64,000 nucleotides of DNA from JAHDCJ01 sp039028895 (GTDB taxonomy: Bacteria > Bacteroidota > Bacteroidia > Chitinophagales > Saprospiraceae), in assembly GCA_039028895.1 (NCBI GenBank), contig JBCCHF010000006.1:62001-126000 (forward strand), written 5' to 3'. The translations under genes and the position numbers were made by a program. The notes beneath the pieces were generated by a model. It was not told the DNA's origin. It saw only the letters and a program-made list of their open reading frames with translations, and searched no databases. Positions 38,001 through 46,096 of the stretch are shown here, in pieces (position 1 is the stretch's first letter; the number at the start of each line of letters is the position of its first letter).

Positions 38001-41000
38001 AAAGCGCCAGGTCATCAAATCCTGACTCCAATTGGAAATTTGTAAAGTCAAGTGATACGCAATCACCATTAACTGAAGGACAAATTGTATAAGTTGTGAA
38101 TTCACTATTCTGGTAGTTACCATTTGGTCCTCCTGAATCATAGAAGGTACCGCCGCAGGTCAGGATACAGCTGATACCTGCTTCCCAACCCGTGCCCGGG
38201 TTCGCCGCATCTGAGGCAAAAACGAAAGTCAAACAGCCGTTTGTTGATGTTACAAGACCTGGTGAGCTGGTCCCCATGTAGGTACCAACGGGTGGAGAAA
38301 CGATAGAAGGACCAGCGAAAATCATAAGGCTGTCTCCTGCTCCAAGATCAAAGTTTGTAAAGTCTAACTGGATCTGCAGATCCATATCATCTGTACAAAG
38401 GGTCGTTGTAATATTTTCATTATTGGCATAGTCTGACAAGAAACCTCCGGTATCGAAAAAGTCGCCGACACAGGTATTAATGGTTCCTCCAGGATTATTA
38501 ATATCCGTCGGACTGGTTCCACATGGGAGACAAATCACATCAGCAGCCCAACCACTTGCATTGGTGAAAGCAGAAGAATTGAACTGTGCAGTTATACACC
38601 CATTTGGGTTATCAGAGGTTACAATTCCAGGGCTAGTAGTTCCTGAGAAGGAACCAATTTGAGGATCTGTAATAGTTGTTCCGTCATATAGGGTAAGGAA
38701 ATCAACCTGGTTTTGTGTATTGAACTCAGTAAAATCAAGAGACACACAATCACCTGGATTTATTGGGCAAATTGTGAAAACCTGGTCCTCATTATCAGAG
38801 TAGTTACCGTTAGGTCCTCCCGAATCATAGAAAACACTATTACAGGTAATAAAACAAGCTACATTCGCAGCCCATCCCTGTCCAACACCAGATCCATCAG
38901 AAGCGAATTCAAATGTAACACATCCACTTGTTGAAGAGGAAACAAGGCCTGGTGAGTTGGTCCCCATAAAGGTTCCGAGTAATGTTCCATTGATATCAGC
39001 ACCATCGTAGATGTTCAAGCTGTCCCCTGCCCCCAGGTCAAAGAGTGTAAAATCAAGAGACATCTGAAGATCTGGGTCATCAGAACAAATTGTAGTCACA
39101 ATATTTTCATTGTCCGAATAATCCATCAACGCTCCACCTGTGTCATAGTAAACACCCTGACAGGTACTCACTGTTCCTCCTGGATGGTTAATATCTGTTG
39201 GGTTCGTTCCGCAAGGAGAACAAAGAATATTGGCCGCCCATCCTGGATCAGTAACAGAACCATCCGAATCAAATTGGGCAGTTATACAACCTGAAGCGTT
39301 ATTTACGACTAGAAGACCTGGAGAGTTTGAACCGTCATAAACACCAATGACAGGATCTGATGTAGAATCTCCGTCATAAAGTGTTAGCTCATCAAAGCCA
39401 GACTCCGTTTCAAACTCGGTAAAATCAAGTCCAACACAGTCACCTGGAACATTAGGACAAATCGTCCATGTTTCCAATTCATTATTGCTATAGTTGCCAT
39501 TTGGTCCACCTGAATCGTAAAAGATACCACCACAGGTGAGGAAGCAACTCACATCAGCAGACCATCCTGTGCCCACTCCGGATCCATCAGAAGTAAATTC
39601 GAAGGTAAGGCATCCCAAAGTCGCTGTAACTGGACCAGGGCTGTTGGTACCCGTGAAAGTTCCGACAAGAGGACTTGCTGTAGTCGCTCCGTCATAAATG
39701 GTAAGGTTATCACCTGTTCCTATATCAAATGCCGTAAAGTCTAACTGAACTTGTAGTGCAGGATCATCTGTACATATTGTAGTTACAATATTTTCATTAT
39801 CTGCATAATCACTCAGGGCCCCTCCGGTATCGAAGAATGTACCGACACAAGTATTTACAGTGCCTCCTGGGTTGTTAATGTCTGTTGGACTGGTTCCGCA
39901 TGGCAGACAAATCACATCTGCTGCCCAGCCACTGGCATTGGTAAAAGCAGAAGAGAAAAATTGGGCCGTTAAACACCCTGATGGATTATCAGCTACAATT
40001 ATTCCTGGACTAGTAGTACCTGAATAACTACCGATTTGAGGATCGGTCAGCGTGGTTCCATTAAAAACATTCAGGAAATCAGTATTTGCCTGCGTATTAA
40101 ATTCTGTAAAGTCAAGAGCTACACAATCGCCGGGTTGTTCTGGACAAATTGTCCAAACTTCTACCTCGTTATCAGAATAATTTCCATTTGGTCCGCCAGA
40201 GTCAAAGAATACACCACCACAGGTAATAATACAATTGATAGCAGCTTGCCAGCCAGCACCCACATCCTGTGAGTCAGAGTTGAACTCGAAAGTTATACAA
40301 CCATCATTGGATGAAGTCACGATTCCAGGTGAATTGGTACCTGTAAAGTTTCCAATCAAAGGATCATTAATAGTCGCGCCATTATAAATATTGAGATCAT
40401 CCCCAGCACCAAGATCGAATACGGTGAAATCAAGTTGAATCTCCATAGCAGGATCATCAGAACAAATCGTTGTGATCACACTTTCATCATTCTGGTAATT
40501 ATCCAGAAAGCCTCCTGTGTCGAAAAAATTATTCGCGCAGGTATTGAAGGTTCCACCTGGGTTATTGATGTCATTAGGGTTTGTACCACAAGGAGCACAC
40601 AGGATATCTGCTGTCCATCCGGGATTCGTCACTGAGCCATCGGAAGTAAAGTTGGCGGTTATACACCCTGTAAGACTAGTGGCGGTCACAAGACCAGGAC
40701 TATTGGCTCCTGTAAAGGTACCAAAAGGTGTTGCCGCTGTATTGTCTCCATCATAAAGCGTAAGTACATCAAAGCCTGACTCAAGTTGGAAAGACGTGAA
40801 GTCCAGTGATATACAATCAACTGGATTATCAGGACAAAGGGTAAATGTGAAGTTTTCACTATTTCCGTGATTTGCCCCTGGTCCACCAGAATCGTTAAAA
40901 GTTCCCATACAGGCATTTGCCATACCGTCCATCATATTGATATCTACGATTGGAATGTATTCATCAATACACAATTGGAAAGTACCTTCATTAGATGCCC

Positions 41001-41442
41001 CAGTAACAGAATAATCATTTATTCTGATCCAGTAATCCGTAAGGGGATCCAGACCAAGAACATCTATGGTCAGGCTATTCTCATTGAGAATGGACTGCAA
41101 ACAGATCAATTCTGCAAAGCCGGAGCAGTCTCCACGATAAATTGCAATCTGGGGCATTACCATGGTTCCGCCGTTGATATCGATGGTCAGGTCCAGAACA
41201 TTCAATTCTGTGGTGAACATAAACCAAACGTCATTGTCTCCACCGGACCATGGAGGTGTACATTGTGTTGGGATACCATAACCTGCTTGCTCTGTTGCCC
41301 CAACATTGGTAAACTCTTGAGGGCCAGAACAATAATCAATTGTTGTAGGGATCATTGTTGCATTGAGGCAATCATCATTTGGTGGCTGAGCAATTAAGGA
41401 GAGAGAAAATAGGAGGAAAAAAGCAGATAAAACTAATTTCAT
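32071..41442 (-). CDS. Giant CUB- and SprB-repeat surface protein with T9SS type B sorting domain
   Basis: This 3,123-aa exported protein has a signal peptide (LSAFFLLFSLSLIAQ). An N-terminal ~150-residue module (PPNDDCLNATMIPTTIDYCS) resembles pre-peptidase-type jelly rolls. Residues ~165-1560 hold twelve CUB-like domains in alternating A and B types. Each opens with F(Y/F)D(S/T)GGxxxxY and contains LDFTxF..., GAGDxLNIYDG or FDxLTLYDG, and SPG...S..GC(I/L)TxxFxSD. Pairs are joined by the linker CGTxPTDINNPGG. A nidogen-like module follows (VGSNGAVSFDLTYANGF). The rest has about twelve SprB repeats with two NGDFE-type jelly-roll modules. It ends with a type B sorting domain almost identical to that of the next gene. 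The architecture suggests a very large adhesive filament anchored by T9SS; ligand unknown. Paired cysteines in every CUB unit suggest disulfides. Confidence 0.9.
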   Translation of the reverse strand: MKLVLSAFFLLFSLSLIAQPPNDDCLNATMIPTTIDYCSGPQEFTNVGATEQAGYGIPTQCTPPWSGGDNDVWFMFTTELNVLDLTIDINGGTMVMPQIAIYRGDCSGFAELICLQSILNENSLTIDVLGLDPLTDYWIRINDYSVTGASNEGTFQLCIDEYIPIVDINMMDGMANACMGTFNDSGGPGANHGNSENFTFTLCPDNPVDCISLDFTSFQLESGFDVLTLYDGDNTAATPFGTFTGANSPGLVTATSLTGCITANFTSDGSVTNPGWTADILCAPCGTNPNDINNPGGTFNTCANNFFDTGGFLDNYQNDESVITTICSDDPAMEIQLDFTVFDLGAGDDLNIYNGATINDPLIGNFTGTNSPGIVTSSNDGCITFEFNSDSQDVGAGWQAAINCIITCGGVFFDSGGPNGNYSDNEVEVWTICPEQPGDCVALDFTEFNTQANTDFLNVFNGTTLTDPQIGSYSGTTSPGIIVADNPSGCLTAQFFSSAFTNASGWAADVICLPCGTSPTDINNPGGTVNTCVGTFFDTGGALSDYADNENIVTTICTDDPALQVQLDFTAFDIGTGDNLTIYDGATTASPLVGTFTGTNSPGPVTATLGCLTFEFTSDGSGVGTGWSADVSCFLTCGGIFYDSGGPNGNYSNNELETWTICPNVPGDCVGLDFTEFETESGFDELTLYDGDSTSDPVIGVYDGSNSPGLLVVNNASGCITAQFDSDGSVTDPGWAANILCSPCGTNPTDINHPGGTVSTCQGVYYDTGGALMDYSDNENIVTTICSDDPDLQMSLDFTLFDLGAGDSLNIYDGADINGTLLGTFMGTNSPGLVSSSTSGCVTFEFASDGSGVGQGWAANVACFITCNSVFYDSGGPNGNYSDNEDQVFTICPINPGDCVSLDFTEFNTQNQVDFLTLYDGTTITDPQIGSFSGTTSPGIVTSDNPNGCITAQFNSSAFTNASGWAADVICLPCGTSPTDINNPGGTINTCVGDFFDTGGFLSDYANNENITTTLCTDDMDLQIQLDFTNFDLGAGDSLMIFAGPSIVSPPVGTYMGTSSPGLVTSTNGCLTFVFASDAANPGTGWEAGISCILTCGGTFYDSGGPNGNYQNSEFTTYTICPSVNGDCVSLDFTNFQLESGFDDLALFDGPDANAPLIGSFTGSASPGLIVVDNPSGCITAVFDSDGSVTNPGWAADILCAPCGLSPTDVNNPGGVVNTCQGVFYDTGGLLEDYMDNENIITTVCSDDAATQIQFNFTLMDLGAGDELNIYDGADINGTLIGTFTGTTLPTFVQSSTSGCVTFEFTSDASGVGQGWAAEISCFITCNGTFYDTGGPNGNYSNGEVETWTICPNVPGDCVSLNFTSFETGSIFDVLMLYDGDDNTAPVLGSFSSLDQPGIITSNNPSGCITAAFVSDGFGTDPGWAADVLCSPCGTNPTDINNPGGTINVCDFNFYDTGGAIGDYMNDEDITTTICSTDPNLQAHIDFNEFDLGPGDILAIFDGTSNMDPLIGSFFGNNSPGVVVSSNGCLTFVFTSDSTNPGTGWGAEISCVFILDTNPNQGFPGVDAGMDTTLCTDCTDLTAVPVSGFASTNYDYSMVPYTPFPFNQGQQLSVNEDDTWSPVLDLGFNFCFFDVEYDQVTVGSNGAVSFDLTYANGFNDWAIGQGIPGNGDVLNSILSPFHDIDPSVGGQILYQVYGVAPARIAVISFLDVPMYEPFGSTCNQLLATHQVVMYETTNIIEMYIENKPLCLDWNGAAAIQGLQNADGSVAVVIPGRNFPDQWTAMNEGWRFTPNGPPNFTTQWLDELGNVIGQGNDITVCPDSSTFYIAETTYNVCDGATIVVSDSVNVTLGLESIDTMIVQPTCGNNNGSITLTPNDGVAPYMFSIGGPFQMSGTFDNLAAGVYDIVVQDAEGCETTETVILLNSDGPVIDNIDQSNEACGMMNGTVTLTVSGGVGPYTYDWSDQNIGDTPNAMGLAAGTYSVTVSDSGQCTTFATVTIGEDAAPTIDDVITTNPVCAVADGQIIVFASGGTGDLSYDIGGGAQATGIFDGLPAGMYTITVTDDNNCTVTAEANIIGAGVPVELIVMPEADTICLGDEIVLSVSGADSYVWSPDNSLSDGTSPNPTATPDVTTTYTVVGFGAGLNVVDNGDFEQGDTGFSSDYGPGVGGPFGNLSNEGTYAVSLNPIFEHINFASCSDNTSGSGNMMVVNGAATANQEIWCQTVTVNPNTDYMFSTYATAVVTDNPAQLQFSINGNLLGSTFNLSSTTCSWEQFFEGWNSGANETAEICIVNQNISGGGNDFAIDDISLRPVCTDTATVTITVSNPVVEVTAQTMNVCVGECTGEITVEASGGIVDTTYQYVWDDPAGQTTATATGLCAGDYSVTITDDEGCTAVTSATIGEIDPLILSFETTDQTCAQVTDGTIDMTVTDVTGGEPPCFTIEWSGPGGFESTMEDNAGLMQGNYTVSVSDCTGCVVVETVTIGAPDPVMLTVTAMPDSICAGSSTQLNVTGGGPTYMWSPEDSLDDPMSASPTASPMVTTVYTVNSVEDMIPGQSVIVNGDFEEGDEAFTSDYMAVDTILDIGEYVVTTDPSLEGPFTMCGDHTDGMGNMLVASTDTTAGTNVWCQIANVQQGMSYDFSAWYAAVFPDPEDAEVMIVINEDTLGTFNTIDGAGCDWQEFAESWSADADTALICIVTMDSLTNINLLATTFALDDISLSPTCAVAGQVTVFVSDPIATITDATPAGCNGDCDGTATVEGSNGFGDFTYQWDDPDGQTTATATGLCEGIYNVVITDEFGCTGQTSVQISVTPNPTIDNVDLTPEVCFAQNGVITITASGGTGDLEYSIDGGTTFQSDNIFMGLEAGDYTIVIQDSEGCSASQMVTLTREGDLSLTIIPTDPTCGESNGEIAIILNNGTPPYQYSIDGGTTFQSDSLFTGLSGGTYNIVVTDADGCQGEGATVLNDSTVPVPVISSSAPEICGDNVVLSVDFFAEYAWSTGETTQSITVSESGSYSIQVTDANGCEGADEIAITSCAFWSVPNAFSPNGDGLNETFGPETLGEVTIEEFKVFNRWGEMVYEGSADWDGTYKGELQPMDVYVYKITIRLPNGTVESEAGDVTLIR
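36980..40960 (-). repeat. Six tandem ~690-bp super-repeats encoding paired CUB-like domains
   Basis: The linker codons for INNPGG recur at about 40555, 39863, 39177, 38487, 37800 and 37108. This gives spacings of 686-692 bp, close to 230 residues, and each unit encodes one A-type and one B-type CUB domain. The units are clearly related but not identical at DNA level, so the expansion is not very recent, or it is under divergence. Confidence 0.85.
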
Positions 41443-41718
41443 AATGAATGGTGTTTCTGGTTAACTTGTGGCAAAAACTCATTTAAAGGACAAGCATAAA
41501 GATAGTTGTCCCCTATAGGAAAACATAGAAGTTTGATAAATAATATCTACAGATAGCTCAAGCTTCTTCTAATTGTTAAACGAGCACAAGAGACAAGACG
41601 TCGCTTGGGTGATTTACAACATGTTTCTATGCAGCATCTAATTTAATCTGATTATTCCAATTGTCACTATTCTGGGCATGGAAATCTCGGGGTTTTAACA
41701 CAGTTTTTTTACATGATT

Positions 41719-42864
41719 TCAGTTAAAACAATCCAGCAACTTTTGCATATCGCTTTTCGTATTGTAAACATTGGGGGAAACCCTGATAGAACTGCCGCGG
41801 TATGAGACGAAGATATTGCTGCTGCTAATTTTAGTTTTCAGCTTTTCCAAGTCCAGGTTTTCTGGTAATCTAATTCCGAATAAATGGCCACATCGATATT
41901 GGTCTTCCTCTACCCAACAACCATATTCACGGAATTTTTCTGCAAAAGGAAAACTGAGTTTACAACAATAGTCTTGAATGGCTTCGGGTGTCCAGGAATT
42001 CAACTGTTCCAAAGCAGCCAATAACATTGGAATGAGGGTGAAATTACTTTTCTCTCCTACCTCAAAACGATTAGCCATTGGTTGATACTTTTCCTGGTAA
42101 TTGACTAAAGCCGAAAAATCTTCGCTATTCAATCGGTTCATCCAGTTTTCTTCCAAGGGTATTCCCTGATCAAACCGATCACTGAAATAAGCAAGACCAA
42201 TCGAATAGGGTCCTAACAGCCACTTATAAGCGGCTACTGCCAATACATCGGGTCGGATTTTGGCAAAATCGAAAGGTAAAGCCCCAATTGTCTGTGTGCA
42301 GTCAAGTACCAGGTAGGCATTCACCGCCTCGGTTCTTTCTCTAATCGCTGGAAGATTGAAAAGTGTACCGTCTGTCCAATGTGCCTGTGCCATCGCTACG
42401 ACTTTTGTCTTTGTATCAATCGCTTCAAGAATGTTTTTATTCCATTTTGCAGCTCTCTTGTCTTTCACATCTGGCGGATCAACAAAAATTAATGAGGCGC
42501 CTTTTTCCTGGGCAACTCTCATCCATGGATATACGTTTGAGGGAAATTGTTCGCCGGTAAGAATAATTTTATCGCCAGCCTCAAAGGGAATATTGTTTGC
42601 TGCATTCGAAATGGCATATGAAACCGATGGAATTGAAACTATCCTGCCAGGTTCATTCATATTGATCAACTCTGCAAATAGCGACCTTGCCAGATCATTG
42701 GCAGCAAAAAAGTCATTGGGCTTGATTAAGTAAGGATGACTCTTTTGTTTGACGCCCTCGATGCCGGCAGCTTCTACGACATCCAGATTTGGCGACATAT
42801 AGGAACCATTGAGATAAACAATATCCTCAGGTAATCGAAATCTGGATTTTTGACAATTCAGCAT
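41719..42864 (-). CDS. Class V aminotransferase-fold PLP enzyme
   Basis: This is a 381-aa cytoplasmic protein of the fold-type I, class V group (kynureninase, cysteine desulfurase and isopenicillin-N-epimerase relatives). The PLP lysine is probably Lys214 in AAYKWLLGPY, and Asp188 in LVLDCTQTIG would contact the pyridine nitrogen. The N-terminal motif YLNGSYMSPN and the late SYRGSSIRVSPNVYNT also fit this group. The substrate (desulfuration, transamination or epimerisation) cannot be told. It is divergent from the zinc protease gene across a 103-bp gap; the nearest match to a promoter there (AATATTTG) is imperfect. Confidence 0.82.
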   Translation of the reverse strand: MLNCQKSRFRLPEDIVYLNGSYMSPNLDVVEAAGIEGVKQKSHPYLIKPNDFFAANDLARSLFAELINMNEPGRIVSIPSVSYAISNAANNIPFEAGDKIILTGEQFPSNVYPWMRVAQEKGASLIFVDPPDVKDKRAAKWNKNILEAIDTKTKVVAMAQAHWTDGTLFNLPAIRERTEAVNAYLVLDCTQTIGALPFDFAKIRPDVLAVAAYKWLLGPYSIGLAYFSDRFDQGIPLEENWMNRLNSEDFSALVNYQEKYQPMANRFEVGEKSNFTLIPMLLAALEQLNSWTPEAIQDYCCKLSFPFAEKFREYGCWVEEDQYRCGHLFGIRLPENLDLEKLKTKISSSNIFVSYRGSSIRVSPNVYNTKSDMQKLLDCFN

Positions 42865-42967
42865 AGTTGATAAGTCTTAAATTAACATCCTTGTTATTGT
42901 GAATATTTGTGGTATTCTTATCTTGGTGATTAAATCAATCAACAATTCAGCAATTTACTTTAATCAT

Positions 42968-45451
42968 ATGAGAAACTTCCTTTTCCTGCTGACAGCAATC
43001 ATTTTTTGTACATTTTGTCAACCTGCCAATGCTCAGAAAGAAGGGGCGAAAGATAACGATAACACGACATCTGATGCTATTGCACAAGCAACCAACGGCA
43101 TGAAAAAGTTTGACGGCTATTTTCCATTCTTCTGGGATGAATCAAATGGAAAAATTTGGCTTGAAGTGCCAGAGGCTGATGTCGAGTTTCTATATGTAAA
43201 TGCCTTACCTTCAGGGGTCGGTTCCAATGATATAGGCTTAGACCGAGGTCAACTGGGCGGAGAAAGAGTAGTCAAGTTCATGAAAAGTGGCCATAAATTA
43301 TTACTCATTCAACCCAATTACCGTTTCAGGGCAGTGAGTGATAACCCAGCTGAGTCGAAATCTGTTGAGGAAGCATTTGCACAATCTGTCTTATGGGGTT
43401 TCACCATTCACGCTCAGCATGAAGGCAGGATGCTGATCGATGCAACTGATTTTATTGTAAGGGATGCGCATGATGTTGTGGGCAGATTAGAGAGCAGAAA
43501 ACAAGGCAATTACAAATTAGACAAAAGTCGTTCCTCAATCTATCTGCCATCCTGTAAAAACTTCCCCAAGAATACCGAATTAGAGGGACTCACTACCTTT
43601 ACAGGAAAACCTAAAGGCGGATACATTCGTAGCGTAACTCCCACACCTTCAGCAGTTACTGTAAGGCAACATCATTCTTTTGTTGAACTTCCTGACGACA
43701 ACTATACACCCAGAGTCATGGATCCAAGATGTGGATATTTTGGCATTAGCTATCAAGACTATGCTACACCCATCGAAGAACCATTGGTCAAGAAATATAT
43801 CAATCGGCATCGACTTGAAAAAAAGGACCCTTCAGCAGCTATTAGTGAGGCTGTTGAACCGATTGTATACTACCTCGATCCTGGCGCTCCTGAACCAGTC
43901 AAATCAGCATTACTTGATGGGGCACGGTGGTGGAATGAAGCCTTTGAAGCCGCTGGTTACAAGGATGCATTTATCGTAAAAGTGCTACCAGAAGATGTTG
44001 ATCCTTTAGATGTCAGGTATAATGTTATTCAATGGGTACATCGGTCTACACGTGGCTGGTCATATGGGGGATCTGTGATTGATCCCAGAACAGGAGAAAT
44101 AATCAAAGGTCATGTTTCATTAGGATCCTTGCGGGTAAGACAAGATTACCTTATTGCCCAGGGATTGCTTTCACCATTTGAAGAAGGTAAAGCAGTGCCG
44201 GATGAAATGATTGAGATGGCGCTTGCAAGGTTAAGGCAACTGTCTGCTCATGAAATTGGCCACACCATTGGTATTGCCCATAATTTTGCGGCAAGCGTAA
44301 ATAACAGGGCATCTGTCATGGATTATCCTCATCCCTACATTGAACTTGTTCAGGATGGAGATCTTGATTTTACAGAGGCATATGATACCAAAATCGGAGA
44401 ATGGGACAAACGCACTGTAATCTACGGTTACCAGGATTTTCCGGAAGGTGTAGATGAAGCAGAAGCTTTGAACAAAATTCTTCAGGAAACCTCGGACATG
44501 GGGCTTTACTATATTTCTGATCAGGATGCTCGTCCACAAGGAGGTGCTCATCCTGGTGCTCATTTATGGGACAACGGTGAAGATGCCGTCAAAGAGCTAA
44601 ACCGCATTATGACTGTTAGAGTTGCTGCTTTGGAAAGATTTGGCCAAAACAGTATTCCTAAAGGAACGGCTGCTTCAGAGCTTGAGCGTGTTTTAGTACC
44701 CTTGTACTTATCACATAGATACCAGGTAGAAGCTGCAGTAAAATTGGTAGGAGGTGTAGATTATAATTATGCAGTAAGAGGGGATGGCAGAAATGCAACC
44801 ACGCTCGTTTCAGCTGAAACGAACGAGAATGCCTTGAACGCTCTTCTCAACACGCTTGATCCATCCTTCCTGACCTTGAGTGAAGAAATCGTCAGCATGA
44901 TTCCGCCTCCTGCTTATGGGCATTCACGAGGAAGAGAACATTTCAAAAATAAAACCGGTCCAACACTTGACCCTATTACAATTGCAGAAAGTTCGGCAGC
45001 TCATACGCTTTCGCTTTTACTTAACCCACAGCGATTGGGCCGTGTTGTTGAGCACAGTGCAAGGCATGAAGGATATATGTCACTTGAGAGTATGATCGAT
45101 CATATTTTCTCAGAATTAAAGAATCAAAAAGCTAAAAATGGGCTTCAAGCAGAAGTTAAAAGATCAGTAGAAAAACTATTGATAAACAATCTTTTGTCAA
45201 CTACAAATAGCAACAATTTACTGTCCCAAGCAAAAGCTATTTTGATTTTCAAAATCAAGGAAGCCAGAACCCGAATGGAACGATTGGCGACTGGTGGAAA
45301 CGACGTGGCTACAAGAGCGCATTACACATTCCTTGTTTCAGAAATTGACAGGTATTTTGATAATCCTACAGCTTTTAAAGCCGTTACACCACCAAAATTA
45401 CCAGATGGATCTCCTATTGGTTGTGGGGCTACCCATTTTCATCACAACTAA
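42968..45451 (+). CDS. Exported zinc-dependent metalloprotease (DUF5117/DUF4953 type)
   Basis: This 827-aa protein is counted from the ATG at 42968; the longer frame from 42899 lacks a sensible start. The signal peptide is FLFLLTAIIFCTFCQPANAQ. The zinc site is HEIGHTIGIAHNF (His428, His432, and a third ligand His438), a metzincin-like HExxHxxGxxH. Upstream modules match the DUF5117/DUF5118 layout (FPFFWDESNGKIWLEVPEAD, VGSNDIGLDRGQLGG). After the active site the sequence RASVMDYPHPY contains a Met-turn-like segment, and the rest is the helical DUF4953 region. Proteins of this family are secreted or periplasmic peptidases of unknown substrate. No T9SS sorting domain is present. Confidence 0.9.
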   Translation: MRNFLFLLTAIIFCTFCQPANAQKEGAKDNDNTTSDAIAQATNGMKKFDGYFPFFWDESNGKIWLEVPEADVEFLYVNALPSGVGSNDIGLDRGQLGGERVVKFMKSGHKLLLIQPNYRFRAVSDNPAESKSVEEAFAQSVLWGFTIHAQHEGRMLIDATDFIVRDAHDVVGRLESRKQGNYKLDKSRSSIYLPSCKNFPKNTELEGLTTFTGKPKGGYIRSVTPTPSAVTVRQHHSFVELPDDNYTPRVMDPRCGYFGISYQDYATPIEEPLVKKYINRHRLEKKDPSAAISEAVEPIVYYLDPGAPEPVKSALLDGARWWNEAFEAAGYKDAFIVKVLPEDVDPLDVRYNVIQWVHRSTRGWSYGGSVIDPRTGEIIKGHVSLGSLRVRQDYLIAQGLLSPFEEGKAVPDEMIEMALARLRQLSAHEIGHTIGIAHNFAASVNNRASVMDYPHPYIELVQDGDLDFTEAYDTKIGEWDKRTVIYGYQDFPEGVDEAEALNKILQETSDMGLYYISDQDARPQGGAHPGAHLWDNGEDAVKELNRIMTVRVAALERFGQNSIPKGTAASELERVLVPLYLSHRYQVEAAVKLVGGVDYNYAVRGDGRNATTLVSAETNENALNALLNTLDPSFLTLSEEIVSMIPPPAYGHSRGREHFKNKTGPTLDPITIAESSAAHTLSLLLNPQRLGRVVEHSARHEGYMSLESMIDHIFSELKNQKAKNGLQAEVKRSVEKLLINNLLSTTNSNNLLSQAKAILIFKIKEARTRMERLATGGNDVATRAHYTFLVSEIDRYFDNPTAFKAVTPPKLPDGSPIGCGATHFHHN

Positions 45452-45487
45452 ATGAAATAAGTAACCTTCTCAATAGTAACTTCGTCG

Positions 45488-45495
45488 TATATTTG
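45488..45495 (+). promoter_or_regulatory. Likely -7 promoter element for the pgsA-like operon
   Basis: TATATTTG is a perfect match to the Bacteroidota -7 box TAnnTTTG and lies 24 bp before the ATG. No clear TTG sits at the proper distance upstream. Confidence 0.45.
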
Positions 45496-45519
45496 CGTCA
45501 CAATCAATAAAGCGGTTTT

Positions 45520-46095
45520 ATGAACCTTCCTAATATATTGACATCAATCAGAATTGCAGTTTCACTAACTGTCCCATTTCTCATGTTCATGGATAATTTC
45601 TGGGTACGTGTAATTGCTGGAATTGTGTGCGCGCTGGCTATTGCAACTGATTGGTTTGATGGTTGGTATGCCAGGAAATATAACCAGGTTAGTACCACGG
45701 GTAAAATACTGGATCCAATTGCAGACAAGGTTTATATCATTATCACTTATTCCGTTTTGGCGTTTCTTGGCATGTTTTCGATTTGGTGGGTTATTCCAAT
45801 CTTTATCCGTGAGATCGTAATTACCGTGTATCGGTTTATCTTTCTTCACCTCGGTAAAGCGGTAGCTGCAGTACAAAGTGGCAAGGTTAAAACGGTTATT
45901 CAAATCGGCTCAATAGGATTGATTTTCTGTAGTTTCATGGGTAAGACCTATTATTTTGGATACTACCCTTTTTGGTTACAAGCTGTGGTCTATCTTTCAT
46001 TATTCGCCTCGATTATTCTTACCATGTATTCGGGGTATGTCTTTTTTCAAAACAACTGGAAACTTATCAAATCCTATCACAACCTAGCGTCTTGA
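45520..46095 (+). CDS. pgsA: CDP-alcohol phosphatidyltransferase, PgsA-like
   Basis: This 191-aa inner-membrane enzyme carries the complete CDP-alcohol phosphatidyltransferase motif DxxDGxxARx8GxxxDxxxD. The residues are D44, D47, G48, A51, R52, G61, D65 and D69 (TDWFDGWYARKYNQVSTTGK then ILDPIADK). Several hydrophobic helices follow. The short N-terminus LPNILTSIRI matches PgsA, which joins CDP-diacylglycerol and glycerol-3-phosphate to make phosphatidylglycerol phosphate. Other family members use inositol, serine or choline, so the acceptor is inferred from the N-terminal motif and from the next gene, a PAP2 phosphatase starting 1 nt after its stop. Confidence 0.82.
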   Translation: MNLPNILTSIRIAVSLTVPFLMFMDNFWVRVIAGIVCALAIATDWFDGWYARKYNQVSTTGKILDPIADKVYIIITYSVLAFLGMFSIWWVIPIFIREIVITVYRFIFLHLGKAVAAVQSGKVKTVIQIGSIGLIFCSFMGKTYYFGYYPFWLQAVVYLSLFASIILTMYSGYVFFQNNWKLIKSYHNLAS

Positions 46096-46096
46096 T

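Noticed and set aside
36980..40960. Regularly spaced repeats as a possible CRISPR array
   Set aside because: The period is ~690 bp, the frame is open throughout, and the repeats encode CUB domains; no cas genes are present.
40867..41397. Plus-strand ORF of 176 codons
   Set aside because: It is antisense to the signal peptide and first modules of the 3,123-aa protein, with no recognisable domains.
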